From: Sambucus nigra
Taxonomy: Eukaryota; Streptophyta; Magnoliopsida; Dipsacales; Adoxaceae
Direction of reading: 5' to 3'
NCBI GenBank assembly: GCA_949130495.1
Contig: OX422213.1
Location: 205,647,660 to 205,711,659, forward strand
Length of the DNA stretch: 64,000 bases
In this document: in pieces, positions 23,487-36,966 of the stretch
Numbering within the stretch: position 1 is the first letter of the stretch
Layout of the letters: each line of letters begins with the position of its first letter
Notes under the pieces: model-generated
What the model was told of the DNA's origin: nothing
Seen by the model: only the letters and a program-made list of their open reading frames with translations
Databases searched by the model: none
Translations under genes and position numbers: made by a program

Positions 23487-23995
23487 ATTTACTGCAAGTT
23501 CCTATCCATTAATGTATATGCCTTCTCTTTTGACTTGAATATGTATCTATTTTCTGAAAACCTTGGAATGTCGGGAGATTAAGCCTTATTCAACTTTTAG
23601 CTAACATTGTATAAATAACTATTTTTCAGGAAATAATTAGACTGGAGGATGGAGTGTAGAAGGACTATGTTGAAGATTTAGTTTAGGGAGCTCTTTTTTT
23701 ATACTTTTAAATATAACGTTTGTTTTTATGAGATAAAGCATGTTTGGCTCTTCAGTAATAAGTTTTTAAATTTGGCATAAGTTGTAATTCGTTCATACTT
23801 TTAATATATATGAAGTTTCCTTTTAGAAAGCTCTGATGTTGTAATTCCATTTTTTCAATAGTTTACGTTTCATGACCATGTGAATGTATTTCCGTTGCAT
23901 TTATTTTAAGAAATATTTTAAGGCCAGAACATTGAATGGCATGGTGGAAAGTCAAGAGACTCATTCCCTACTACTATTGGGTTGGGGTCGTGACA
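21686..23995 (+). repeat. Chromovirus 3' LTR (2310 bp)
   Basis: Uninterrupted counterpart of 7619-7913 plus 16522-18544, starting TGTAATGACCCC and ending GGGGTCGTGACA. It contains a long (TA)n run near 23426-23484 where the 5' LTR has (AAAT)n(AT)n. The terminal inverted repeat is extended to about 9 bp (TGT.A.GACCCC / GGGGTC.T.ACA). Confidence 0.93.
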
Positions 23996-24000
23996 CGTTT

Positions 24001-24510
24001 GGTTCTGTATTGAGAAAACTTGATTTAATTAGTGTTTTTAAATACAGTTTTAAAATTCAGTTTCTTGTGTTTATAAATATTGGTGCTCGCATGGTAAACT
24101 TGATTTTAGATACAATTTTTTAAAAATTTGACAAAATTGGCAAACATGTATATTTATATTATACATATGTGTGTGCGTGTATGTGTATATAAACACATAC
24201 ATGATACATGAATGTATACATATATAGATACATACATCATAAATGCATAAATATATCATGTATTTTTAAGTATATTTAATTAGGAATACTAGGGGAGCTA
24301 TATATATATATATATATATATATAATGATATTTCATGTATAATTCATAGTAAAATTATATACATACATGAATTGATAATATTTTTTAATAGATATGTACT
24401 ATATGTATATTTTATATTATTCCATTCATTAATAATAAATGTATAAAACTATATATAAGTATCATGTATCTATTAATAATATTATTTAACAAGGATCCTA
24501 ATATTATATA

Positions 24511-24569
<59 letters not shown>

Positions 24570-24800
24570 GTAATTTTGTGTACATGTACATATATATTTT
24601 TTATTTATAGGAGTTGCACACATATATTAATGTATTATGTATGTATATTATATATTAAGGTATAAATGCATTAAAATATTAAGAATGAATAATTTTGACT
24701 TGAAAAATAAAAAATAGAAATTAGAAAACACATTTTTCTATTTTCTGAAAACTTGATTATAACACAGAAACATTATAATTCAGTGTTTAAACATAGGTGT
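24001..24800 (+). repeat. AT-rich duplicated unit, copy 1
   Basis: Shares ordered blocks with 25022-26009 plus 26923-27060: TTTGACAAAATTGGCAA, TTATATACATACATGAATTG, ATTTTGTGTACATGTACATA, and AGGTATAAATG...ATATTAAGAATGAATAATT. It holds several (TA)n runs, notably 24300-24324 and 24518-24568. No gene. Confidence 0.75.
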
Positions 24801-25021
24801 ACCAAATGTAGTTGCAAATCAAAGAGGTCAATGTCTTACATGCAAGTAAGATGAAAATGTTGCAATAGATTATAAGAGTATGTAAAACCCATCACATCAA
24901 CCTCATTTTTTGCTTTACTATCCGATAGATAAGTCTTTTGGAAAGTTGTGTTTTGCTTTACTATCCGATAGATAAGTCTTTTGAAAACTTGGAGATGATG
25001 AATAAGGGTTGTTGGGTTATG
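24801..25021. repeat. Short direct repeat between the duplicated units
   Basis: TTTGCTTTACTATCCGATAGATAAGTCTTTTG occurs twice in a row (about 24911 and 24951), the second ending at the start of copy 2. Confidence 0.75.
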
Positions 25022-25160
25022 TATTAAAAAAAACTCGATTTAAACACTATTTTTAAATACAATTTTAAAAATTTCGGTTTCTGTGTTTGTAAATATTAAT
25101 GTGCGTTTGGTAAACTATTTTGAAATATAATTTTCTAAAAATTTGACAAAATTGGCAAGC

Positions 25161-25270
<110 letters not shown>

Positions 25271-25456
25271 CTATATATAAACACATACATAAAACTTCCA
25301 TATATACATGATAAATGAATGTATACATATATACATGCATACATACATACATCATAAATATATCATGTGTTCTTTATGTATATTTAATGAGGTATGTTGG
25401 GGAGTTTGATTGTATATACATAAACATACATACATAATACAAATGTATACGTAAAA

Positions 25457-25692
<236 letters not shown>

Positions 25693-26009
25693 TATCTTGT
25701 ATATGTATATATATATGTATATATTATGGTATTGCTTGTATAATTCATAATAAAATTATATACATACATGAATTGATAATATTATTTAATATATATGTAT
25801 TATATATATATTTTGTATTATTCCATACATTAATAAAACATGTAGAGAACTATATATAGGTATCATGTATGTATTGATAATATTATTTCACATATGGATC
25901 TTAGTATATTATATAATTTAATAAGATATACATATATGTAATTTTGTGTACATGTACATAAATATTTTATTTATTAGAATTACACACATGTTAATGTATA
26001 ATGTATGTA

Positions 26010-26922
26010 TAGCACTGGTTTTTGGTCGGTTTGGTCAGTAAATGGAGCACACCAAAATTATACTAAGGTTGAAATCATCAAACCAAAATTACAAGTTTTA
26101 CTAGTCGGTACACCAGCCCATAAACCAAATCCAAACCATACAGTACATCGATAAAATCGTTTTTTGCGATAAAATCATTTTTTCTAAAAATACGGTAGAT
26201 TTCGATAAATTTTTATTTACAATAAATTTGCTACTACTCGGTACATAATGGTAATTTTTTGTACCACTTACCTAACCTTTTTATATGCATATTTAAAAAA
26301 GTAGAAAATAACATACTTAATTGTGTCGTAAGTTGTGAAGTATTACTTGAAAAGTGAGCTGAGGTGAGGATGAATCAACAGGACGATATGATGATAGAGA
26401 GAGCCGATTTAAGTGGTTTTGTGAGGGAGGAGAATGAAAGGTTTTGTTTTATGAGATGAGAGAGAGTCATAAGTTATGTTGTTGAATATGAATAACTAAT
26501 CATAGTCTTTTTATAAGTTGTGTTGTGAATGATCTAAGGGCTGTAAAATCTTGTATTGATCCAGGGGTTACTAAAAGGTTGACAATTTAAAGAAAAACAA
26601 AGAATTTATTAAATAAATGTGACAGTGTTTGGCTTTAGCCAATGGGTATTCTTTATTAATTTAATTTGGTATTTCGAATTTGGTAAGTTCGATAACATCA
26701 TTTTTGTATTTTTGGAACAACAATTTTGGTATTTCATTTCGATACGATACAATCGGTAAATCGATTTTTAAAATGTTAACAACAAAACCAACCACAAAAA
26801 GTTCGATAATTTCGGCTTCGGTAGTTCGAGTTTCGGTAAGTTAAGAAATTTAAACCATTATCACTAATTTTTGGTAAAAAACGGTACGGTGCAGGTTTTT
26901 ACCATACTCGCGAACACCCCTA
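26010..26922. mobile_element. hAT-like non-autonomous transposon (913 bp)
   Basis: Interrupts the second AT-rich unit exactly where the first copy is continuous. Flanking 8-mers are TGTATGTA (26002-26009) and TGTATATA (26923-26930), one mismatch. The right end reads CGAACACCCCTA, the same style as the TGCACACCCCTA end of the MITE at 40839-41311. The left end (TAGCACTGGTTTTTGG) is not a clean match to the right one, so the TIR has decayed. The interior has GGTTTGGTCGG-like words and no transposase. Confidence 0.5.
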
Positions 26923-27060
26923 TGTATATATATTATATATTAAGGTATAAATGTATAAAAATATTAAGAATGAATAATTCTTAGTTGAAAAATAATAAAA
27001 AAAATTATTAAAACACCCTTTGTTGATTTCTGAAAAATTTGATTTTAATACAAATATCTA

Positions 27061-29070
27061 AAAGCAGGTGTGCCAAATGAATATTCTTATCTAAACTGTG
27101 TTTAAACACAGATAACAGAATTATAGTTGATAAAGAAACATGTCCAAGTTTTTAAGTGTTTTGAAGTTTTGGAGAAGATGAATAAGTTAGTATATAACAA
27201 AATTTCTTAATGCATATTTTAGATCTTGTAATGTATAGACACATTGTTGTATATTATAAGTATAATTCTAACATAAATTGTTGTAGTGTTAGTATATATT
27301 TGTAAGTTTATGAATACCCCAACATATAACGTGTTAATGGGTGAAGAATTTTAATGACAAAAAAAATTATTAGTGGAAAAAAACTTATCAACCATGAATT
27401 AAGTATGAAATCTCCCTTCAAGTAAAAACTAATTATAGTATATAACTAAAATTGACAACGAAATATGGTGACGATATTTTCCATGCACACACGATGACAC
27501 GCGTACAATTTATAAATATTTCAATTATTTTATTGAGTTTCAGAATTTGAAGACACCCTATTTATTTGGCTTCATATCTTTTTATCGTATTGACTTTTGG
27601 ATACCCCACCCAACATATCTTTTCTCTCTCCCATTTACTTCCTCTCCACCATTTACTCAAATCTTTAGCTCTATCTCTTCTCCTCCCGTCGCTTTTTTCT
27701 CTATCCACCCCTTCTTCTTCAGTCTGTTTATTTATCTTTCTCTATTACATTCTCCCTATGGACCCTATAAATTTGTTGTTGATGCCCCCGCATACCTCCT
27801 TATAAATTCAACATTTAAAGACCCAACAAAAAAAAACTTCTATATTTGGTCCAGACCCGTGTTTGAGCTATAAAAAAGAGAATTTTGGTCCCGATCAAAA
27901 CTCCATTTCTGATCATTTTGGTCATGGTGATATTTATTTAGAATTTGGTTGGAAAATATAATGATCCTTCTTTGTTCATGATGGGAAATTGAAATGATGT
28001 TGTCAAAGTCAGATATTATTACCGAGACCTCCTTTATTCTTGGTATTCGTGTTCGATCAACGTTTGATTATATTTTTTTCTTCTGAAATTTAAGGTCTTA
28101 AATCTGTTTTACATTTATTATTTTTTTATTTTTTTCCCTTTAATACAGGCACCCTCTCTCCTAGCTCTCACAATCGCAAGTATACACTTTTATTTTAATA
28201 TCAAAATGGTGCAATAGTAAACAATTTTGAATGGGTTACTTTTTCAATTGGTTTTTAATTGTAGTGTTGAAAATAATGCTTGAAATGATAGGGGGAGAAT
28301 GATGGATTCAAGATTTTGAGTTTTAAGATCAAATAGGCCTTGCAGTTGGTGCATTTTGATTACCCTCTCTAGTTGTTGTTTCAAAGCTTAGGTAAGGTTA
28401 CTTCACGGACTTTACATTTTTATAGTGCAACTTGGTTGCCATATGTTTGATAAAATACCCCATTGAGTATGTGTAGAGTTTTATTTTGAACAAGCTTTTT
28501 ACTAGAGTTTATTTATTTATTTCTTTATATGTTACTGCTTCTTTCTACCAACATTATTTTTGGAGTTTCACTCGGTGCCTTGAAATTGTTATATTAAGAA
28601 AAAAATTATAATTGGAGCAACTACACCATGTTTTATTTTGTTTACCATAGGGTGTATATTGTTTTAAGCTCTTTCTTTTGCTTGTTTACCCTTTAGAAGT
28701 GTAAAATGGTGTGATGTATTTGTGTTCTCTTTTCAGTTTATAATGGTAGGTTTGTGTTTTTGTGCTATTTTATTCTCACTCATTACACCATATCCCTAGT
28801 CCTCGCCAACTATCTCATACATCTCTATGTTGATACTTCTTTGCTTAGTTCATTATGTAGTAAGTGAAAAGTAACCAGGGCATTTAAGTGTTGAATTAAA
28901 CATGTATAGTAGTTACACCAGTTTGGTTTATCTCATTGTTATCTAACTCTATTTGAATTACATATTTTAGCAACAAGTATATACACTAAGAATATGTTAT
29001 AGAAAAATTAGGAGCAGCTATCATTTGTACGAACAGATAAGAAAAAAATATACGACAAAAGAAGGGGCGG
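27061..29070. other. Intergenic DNA with a pyrimidine-rich tract
   Basis: No gene recognised. A CT-rich stretch at about 27625-27750 resembles the 5' untranslated leaders of plant genes, but no coding exon with homology follows. Reading frames here are low in complexity (Ser/Phe/Pro-rich) and match no family I know. Confidence 0.45.
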
Positions 29071-30128
29071 TGTAAGAACAATTTTTTTATATCTTAGGCT
29101 AACATGTAATTTAGAGTATCCCGTTACACTTCATATTGAGCCGTCACGAAGAACGGAATCCTCATCTTCAACAACTTTCAAGGATCTCCACATTATGAAG
29201 GTAAAATGATATTAAGGGTTTAACTTTATTCCTTGAATTTATTTTGGGATATTTTATCTTTTATTAGAAAAAACAAGACTTATTTTATTTAAAACGAGGA
29301 TGGTTTTATTTATTTAAAAAAACTTATTTTTCTCCTGTAGTCATTCTAACGATATGGAGATCTCGTTAGAATGATACTTGCATCTCGTTTGAAGTTTCGT
29401 TAGTTCCTCATCAAACAAACATCGAATGAGGGTGTACTATTTTACTTCGTTAGAACCTTGTTCGAACCAGAAGTCTCGCTCGTTTGAACGAGACTCTAAT
29501 GTTGTTCAAACGACGCTTCATCAAATCGAAATTTGTGTTCGCCTATAAAAGTCTATTTCACCTTTTTATTTCATTGGAATTTTTCCAAAATAGATTCTGC
29601 ATATCTTGTGCAAAAGGTTTCACAGTTTTGAGTTTTTAAAACTCTTTTGATTCACAAAACATATCCCTAAGATATATTTGAGTGAATTGATTTGAACCCC
29701 AGATAGTTGTATCTTGTATACACATCTCTTGTGGAGAGATCAACTCCACTATTTAACATTATGATTCTCGAGGGAACTCACTACTGAAGACAAAGGCTGA
29801 GGCTGAGGAGGGCTACGGTCGTGTGACTCTTGCGAGGATCATAGTTATGGATGAAGGTCACATGTGGGAGATTCATCTACTGTATATTCCTTTATAAAAG
29901 TTTGTAAGTTGCAATTTGTGAATTTTATAAAGTGAATAAAAGGTTTTGCCCTGAGGGGATTTTTCCTGAATTTTGTCTTCTATGGTTTGAATGCATGATT
30001 TGTTGTTTTACACTTTAAATCACATAGCTGCATGTTCTAGGGATTAAAAGATAAAATTTGTTTGTGGGTTGACATGTAACTAGATAAGTTTAATCCGTTG
30101 GGCTATAGTGCATTTTATTGCGTTCTCA
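29071..30128 (+). repeat. Copia-2 5' LTR (1058 bp)
   Basis: Starts TGTAAGAACAATTTT and ends TGCGTTCTCA. A TATA box (TATAAAA, 29544-29550) lies about 50 bp after the near-palindrome CTCGTTTGAACGAG (29479-29492) and other CTCGTT/AACGA words (29340-29515). Confidence 0.9.
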
Positions 30129-30146
30129 AGTTGGTATCAGAGCGGG
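30129..30146 (+). promoter_or_regulatory. Copia-2 primer-binding site
   Basis: AGTTGGTATCAGAGCGGG follows the 5' LTR and contains the full TGGTATCAGAGC initiator tRNA-Met match. Confidence 0.9.
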
Positions 30147-30237
30147 TTACACTATTTTGCTTTGTGATCTATTTTTTCATAAACTTTTCTGAGATAAAAA
30201 TTATTTAAAAAATTGATTTCGAAAAGGCTAAGTGATA

Positions 30238-32260
30238 ATGGATAACTTATATAATCGGATGCTGATTTTTTATGGCACAAATTATGCTTATTGGAAAGCC
30301 TGAATGGGATCTTGTTTAAAATCAATTGATGAAAGGGTCTGGCCTGTTTGTGAAAGAGGGTGGAATACTCCCACTATCATAGTTGGGAATGACATTAATC
30401 CAAAACCTATTTTTGATTGGGTTGATTATGAGTTTAAGTGGATAACCCACAACTCCTCCGACCTTATTTTTATTTCTAGAGTCATCACCCCCGACGAGTT
30501 TCGTCGTATCATGACGTGCACTACGTCTAAGGAAGCATGGGATATCCTCCGGCTTACACATGAGGGTACCAACGCCTTTAAGACATCTAAGCTATAAAAT
30601 TTTACCACCCAGTTTGAGACCATCACTACGTTAGAGTCCGTGTCATTTGATGATTTTTATGCTCATTTGTCGAACATTGTTAACACTAGTTTTAATTTGG
30701 ATGAGAAAATTGAGGAGTCGAGAGTCGTGAAAAAGATATGAAGATCCCTACCTTCCCATTTATTCCTAAGGTCCCTGTTTTGAATTCATTGGGGATATTA
30801 GATACACTTAGGTTTGAATAACTCGTAGGAAACCTTCAAACTTATGAGATCGACATATTTCCCAACACCATTAAGCCTAAGGATATAGGGGTATCTTTAA
30901 AGACTTAATTCAAGAAAATGAAAAAAGAAAAAAGAAAAAAGAAAGAGTTTGTGAGTTCGATTCTGAGGAAGATTATGAAGTGAGTGACTTGGCCTTGTTT
31001 GCTAAAAAATTTAAAATGTTTCCCAAATTTTCCTAAGAAAATTCTTCCAATAAAAAGACTTTTTCGGAAAACAAAAATAAGAATGAGGTCAAGGATAGTG
31101 CTGAGAAAGAGGAAGAAACAAGGTGTTTTGAGTGTGAGGGTAGAGGTCACAAGTCATATGAGTTTCCCACTATGCTAAAGAGAAGGGGCTAGGACATTTT
31201 TAATAAAGACACTCTTAGCGATAGTGACATCGAGTCGGTTGATTCGGGGGAAGAATCACCACATGAAATGTGTGTTGCGTTCATGGCTAGTCACGTGAGC
31301 ACTACTAGTTTGCCCCATGATGGTGAGGACACTTGTAAACGTGAAAGCCTCAATGAGATTTTGAGTCACTCGGGGGATGGTGAGAGTGAGAATGAATGTA
31401 AGGGAGAATGGGATATCCAAAAAGTGTTTAGTGATTAATACGCCGAGACATTAAAAAACAAAACGTAAAATAAAGAGTTGTCTCATAGGTTGTTAGATAT
31501 GGAGAGAGAGGTTAAGAGTTTGAGCGTGTGTGAGGTGTCGGCAAGTAAACTTGAGAATGTGAAAATATCTTTGAGTGAGAAGTTGATCGTTTTAGGACGA
31601 AAAAAGAATGAGTTCACTAACATCGTGGCTAGTCTTACGGGAGACCTTCAATCTTCATTAGAGGCTCATTAGAAACTTGAATCATGTGTATCCCAACTCG
31701 AGAGAGATCTTGAACATGCTCGGTAGGTCAGAGTCACTTTAAAGGATACATCTAAGAAGGCTGGAAAGATGTTCCTCAGTCCCGTGTTGGGTAATGTTGA
31801 GCGGTTAGGAATAGGTTATGATGGTGTGTCCACTTCCTTTGTTGTGCCCGAACCGATTCACGAGTTTGTGTTAGATCCATATGTCCCTCAACCTAACCTA
31901 ATTAGGAATCCTATCCCACTTAAGAGAGCTCGTCCTAGAGGTTTTGAGCAAGGTGGACCCAAGCACATTTATGTTTGTACCCCCCATTGCAAACAAATAG
32001 GTCACCTTAGGGAATTTTCGTTTTAAGTTAGGGAGAGTGTATTATAGGTACCTACCAGACTTTTTTGCTACCACACGAGTACCTACACAAGTCCTGCACG
32101 AACTCCCACACACGTTGCTCCGCACTCTCACGCACTTCATGTTAGAATTTTTGAGAGATTTCGAGAGAAAGTTGAGGTTTTAGTCGAAACTTCAAAAATT
32201 TTTATGGAAGAATTTCATAGGATGTCATCTCCTTTGGAAACATCATCTGGGCCTAATGAT
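30238..32260 (+). pseudogene. Copia-2 gag, decayed
   Basis: ATG at 30238 opens MDNLYNRMLIFYGTNYAYWK, then an early stop. Matches to copia-1 gag include SIDERVW, TPDEFRRIMTCTTSKEAWDI and LTHEGTNA. Further stops and frameshifts interrupt it (for example at 30595 and around 30740-30960). An acidic stretch, a coiled-coil segment (31478-31672), and the block GIGYDGVSTS with the knuckle remnant CTPHCKQIGHLREF follow. It ends with EEFHRMSSP and a stop in SGPND-stop. The same stop is present in the duplicated copy, suggesting that gag ended here before duplication and that the parent had already lost pol. Confidence 0.82.
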
Positions 32261-33380
32261 TGAGGTTGAGACTTTCTTATTATGATAGGGTGCTTTTCAT
32301 GTTCATATCATATATCCATATTGATAGTATGTACTACCATTGTAGCTTTATTTTTCTTTTTATATACATTTTTAGAAAAAATACAAAATATTTTCGGTTT
32401 TTAAGAAAAAGTGAAACGGAAAAAAGATTTTATAATTTGATAAAATTTTGGAAAAACACAAAAAGATTTTGTAGTTTGTTTTAAACCTTTTATGGATGAA
32501 CATTTAATATGTCCGAGTCACAATACCATTCCATTATCCATGTGACTAATTTGTAGTGTCTTGACACACAACATCATTTCATACATGTAGACAACATCAT
32601 TTCATAATGTTGAGCGGCTCGGAATAGGTTATGACGGTGCGTCCACTTCCCATGTTGCAACCGAGCCGATTCCCGAGTTTGTGTTAGATCCATATAGCCC
32701 TCAACCTAACCTACCTAGTCATCATATCCCACCTAGGATAGCTCATCCTAGAGGTTTTAAGCTAGATGGACCCAAGTCCATTTACATTTGTATCCATTGC
32801 AAACAAAGGGGTCACCTTAAGGAGTTTTGCTTTAATGTATGGAGAGTGTCTCATAGGTAACTATCGAGATTTTCTACTACCATATGAGTACCTACATAAG
32901 TCCCCTCACGCACTCCCACACACGTTGCTCCTCACTCTCATTCACATAGAAACTTTGAGAGCTTTCGAGAGCAAGTTGAGGTTTTAGTCAAAACTTCAAA
33001 AAAAATTATGGAGGAATTTCATAAGATGTCATCTCCCTTGGTAACGTCCTCCGGGCCTAATGATTGAGGTTCAGACTTTTTATTATAATAGGGTGCTTTT
33101 CATGTTCATATCATATATCCCTATTGTTAGTATGTACTACCATTGTGGTTTTATTTTTTCATATATATATATATTGTTAGAAAAATACAAAAAGATTTTT
33201 GAATTTTATGAAAAAGTGTAAAAGGCAAAAAGATTTTATGTTTTGATAAAATTTTAGCAAAACACAAAGATTTTTGTAATTTGTTTTACACCTTTTATGA
33301 ATGAACATTTAAAATGTCTGAGTCACAATATCATTCCAAAATCCATGTGACTATTTTAGTGTTTTGACACAAAACATCAT
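31785..33380 (+). repeat. Tandem duplication of about 820 bp inside copia-2
   Basis: 31785-32600 and 32606-33380 share AATGTTGAGCGG, GAGTTTGTGTTAGATCCATA, CCTCAACCTAACCTA, ACTCCCACACACGTTGCTCC and GGGCCTAATGATTGAGGTT in the same order. The copies differ by many substitutions, so the duplication is old. It repeats the end of gag and part of the downstream noncoding region, and the second copy keeps CIHCKQRGHLKEFC, a better zinc knuckle than the first. Confidence 0.9.
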
Positions 33381-34703
33381 TTCATACATGTGCTTTATAA
33401 TGGTTAGAGTCATTACGATGTGTTTTGATGATAACTTACTACATTCTTGACTCTTTGTCGCCTTTAATGCACATGTGCACGGATTTATTTGAGTATTGTA
33501 CTTGTTTATCACGTGTTGATCATTATGCTTCCATCTCATTTTTTTCTTAAAAACGAAATATCCTTAATATGAGATAAAGATTGTGCTTATAAAAACCATT
33601 GCTAGAATTTGAATTTTTTTCTGAAATATTGTTCTATTGTATGAGATAAAGATTGTGCAATGGAACGGGTCTACGAAATACATGTTGACTTTGCGTTAAA
33701 AGATGCCATTTTCAATCAAAAGAGCCAAAAATATTTAAGGCACATAAAAACAGAAGTGCCGGATAAATTTTCTATCATTGATGGTGCATTATTTTTTTCA
33801 TTATTTCTTGAATAATAATTGAGAGATTTCTTAGTTATGTGAGATTTTGAGGGAGTATAGTTGAAGATCAATGAGTTTACACATATCATATAATCTCTAA
33901 AAACTTATACTACTTTTAGGTGCTATTGGTGTGAAAATCATTTTAGACTTTGATTTGTTGATTAAATTGAGTCAATTTCATATGAATTCAACTTTTTACA
34001 CCTAAGGTTGTCATTGAGTTCATTCATTAGGGGTATCTCAATCCTTCGTGCACATATATCTTGTTTGTCTGTGTTGATTTTTCTATCGAATATGTTCACA
34101 CCCATTCATTACGCTATCACGATTCGGTTATATTAGTTTTTGTTCATGGTGTGTGTTGTATTTGTAATTTTTACACTTAAAATATTTTGAAAAATAAAAA
34201 ATAGTTTGTGATTTTGATGAATTGGCCTTTGAGTTTATCATTACATGCGCTTATTTCATATATCTTTCTGAGGATTTTCTTTCTTTTGTGATGCTCCCCA
34301 TATTTATGCTTTAGTTTATACTCCTTGTCTATTTTGGACAAACAAAAATGGGGAGAACTAATTACGGGGGAGATTTACATGAGTGTGATTTATGGGGGAG
34401 AAATATTTATATGTTTTCTTTTGTATTTCAAACTTGATGCATCGCAGGGTATTTGCTTTGATGCATGTATGTAGGTACATTTGAAATCATATTCATAATA
34501 CACTCGATGAAGTCAAAGTACCCAAGAAAAAAAAAAGAAGAAGTGGAGATTTAAAGACATATTTTGAAGACATCATTATCTTTTACCTAGCCATTTTTCT
34601 AGGGCCGGGAGGGTATTCGGATAATTTTCTGTCTTAGGAGATTTTTTAAGTAATTTGGATTTCGAATTTTATGTTTGTACCGGAATAGCCAAATGGAGAT
34701 ATT
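33381..34703 (+). other. Copia-2 3' noncoding region
   Basis: No coding content. Purine-rich tracts include GGGGGAGATTTACATG (about 34366) and ATGGGGGAGAAAT (about 34391), comparable to the repeated purine tracts in copia-1. AAATGGAGATATT directly precedes the 3' LTR. Confidence 0.65.
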
Positions 34704-35753
34704 TGTAAGAACAATTTTGTTCATAACTTAGGCTAACATGTAATTTGGCGTATCCCGTTACACTTCGTCTTGAGCCGTCATGAAGAACCGAATCTTCATC
34801 TTCTACGACTTTCAAAGATCTCCACATTATGAAGGTAAAATGCAATTAAGGGTTTAACTTTATTCCTTGAATTTATTTTGGGATGTTTTTCTTTTATTAA
34901 AACGAACATGAGTTATTTTATTTAAAATGACGTTGGTTTTATTTATTTAAAAAATATTATTTTTCACCTGTAGTGGTTCTAACGAGATGGAAATGAGACT
35001 TACATCTCGTTCAAAGTTTCGTTAGTTAACCCCCATCAAACGAACATCGAACGATGGCGTACTGTTTTGCTTTGTTAGAACCTCATTCTAAGCTTGTTCT
35101 AATGATAAGTCTTTCTTGTTCGAACGAGACCCAGATGTCGTTCGAACGACACTTCATCGCCTCGAAATTTGTTTTTGCATATAAAAACCTATTTCATCTT
35201 TTTTTCGTGGGACTTTTACCGAAACAGATTATGGATATCCTGTGCAAAAGGTTTCATACTTTTGAGTTCTTAAAATTTTTTTGATTCACAAAACACATCC
35301 CCAAGATATATTTGTGTGAATCGATTTGAATCCTAGATAGTTGTATCTTGCATACACATCTCTTGTGGAGAGATCAACTCCACTGCTGATCATTGTGATT
35401 CTCGAGGAAACTCACAGCTGAAGACAAAGGTTGAGGCTAAGGAAAACTGTGAACATGTGATTTTTGTGAGGATCATAGTTGTGGACGAAGGTCACCTCCA
35501 GGAGACTGTAGATTCCTTTATAAAAGTTTGTAAGTCGCGATTTGTGAATTTTATAAAGTGAATAAAAGGTTTTGCCTTGAGGGAATTTTTCCTGAATTTC
35601 ATCTTCTATAATTTGGTGCATGCTTTGTTGTTTTACACTTTAAATCGCATAGTTGCACGTTCTAGGGATTAGAAGATAAAATTTGTTTGTGGGTTGACAT
35701 CTAATTAAATAAGTTTAATATATTGAGCTATTGAACATTTTATTGCGTTCTCA
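34704..35753 (+). repeat. Copia-2 3' LTR (1050 bp)
   Basis: Counterpart of 29071-30128. It keeps the TATA box (TATAAAA, 35180-35186) and upstream palindromes, including the perfect 14-mer GTCGTTCGAACGAC (35137-35150). Confidence 0.9.
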
Positions 35754-35938
35754 GACACCTACTCCCTTTTGTATCTCTCCTCTCTCTTTACATCCCTCAT
35801 TACACCTCTTTTAGGAGACACTTCATTTCTTTCTTAACTATGTATGAAATTTTTAGTATTTAAATGGCTTTTTAGATATGGGTAACAAATAACATAAAAA
35901 TTAACAAATTTCAGTTTAAGCATGCAAGAATTGAAAGG

Positions 35939-36285
<347 letters not shown>

Positions 36286-36600
36286 TAAGGGTAGATTTTT
36301 TTGTGTGTATTTTAAAATATTTCACGGTACCCATAAAAAAACCAACTCAAAATGATTTTTTTATATTTTAAAAAAATTGATCAATGTTTGACAATTTTTA
36401 TAACTGTTTCAAAAATTATCAAACATTGATTTATTTTTTTTAAATAGCAAAAACAATTATTTTGAGTTGATTGTTTTTATGAATACCATGAAATGTTTAA
36501 AATACATACAAAAAAATTAATTTCAAAAATATATTTTTTAAATTAAATCGCATCGTTTTACGAACTCACTTTTGAGCCCGAGGGTCGAAAGTCTTCATAT

Positions 36601-36902
36601 ATGTTTGTAATAATTAACATTTCTTATTATTGAAAGCAATGAAAGAGGAGATTTTTTGTAGGCATGTGTAGACGAGGACATAATGAAATAAGATAAGAAT
36701 AATACTAAGAGCCATATATCAATTGGACCCACTCCTGCATTTGTGCCTCTAACGTCACAACCTGAAGCCAATTTCGTACACCGTGACAACTTCTCTTTCC
36801 CGACGACTATAAAATTGAAGTCTCCGCCCTTGTGGTCCACTCGATGTCTAAGTATCAAGTTAAATTTGTACATGCAATCTCATTATCTTAGCACATGAAA
36901 AC

Positions 36903-36955
<53 letters not shown>

Positions 36956-36966
36956 GCGTGCGTAGC
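36601..36966. other. Spacer with (TA)n(CA)n microsatellite
   Basis: No convincing gene. A minus-strand frame at 36595-36873 matches no family I recognise. (TA)n(CA)n spans about 36906-36954. Confidence 0.45.

Larger units (their letters stand above)
7619..23995 (+). mobile_element. Tekay-type Ty3/gypsy chromovirus, degenerate, hosting a nested copia
   Basis: Both ends are well supported. The 5' LTR starts TGTAATGACCCC at 7619 and the 3' LTR ends GGGGTCGTGACA at 23995. The target duplication CGTTT is seen at 7614-7618 and 23996-24000. Without the nested copia element (7914-16516) and its extra target copy, the 5' LTR is about 2318 bp, against 2310 bp for the 3' LTR. The internal region is only about 3.1 kb. 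It carries gag with two zinc knuckles, then jumps to RNase H, integrase and a C-terminal chromodomain-like stretch. Most of protease and all RT catalytic blocks are missing. Many in-frame stops show it is dead. Chromodomain, LTR length and sequence style point to the Tekay/Del clade. Confidence 0.9.
29071..35753 (+). mobile_element. Copia-2: gag-only non-autonomous SIRE-like LTR element
   Basis: Two LTRs (29071-30128 and 34704-35753) begin TGTAAGAACAA and end GCGTTCTCA. An initiator-Met primer site follows the first and a purine-rich tract precedes the second. The 4.6-kb interior carries a decayed gag homologous to that of copia-1, including the coiled coil and second zinc-knuckle region, but no protease, integrase, RT or RNase H. 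An internal segment of about 820 bp is tandemly duplicated. The flanking bases (GGCGG and GACAC) do not form a target duplication. It would depend on enzymes of an autonomous relative such as copia-1. Confidence 0.85.

Noticed and set aside
27547..27873. ORF of 108 codons in pyrimidine-rich DNA
   Set aside because: Composition follows the CT-rich tract; no recognisable domain or splice structure.
36595..36873. Minus-strand ORF of 92 codons
   Set aside because: No family resemblance, and flanked by repeats; too little support for a gene.
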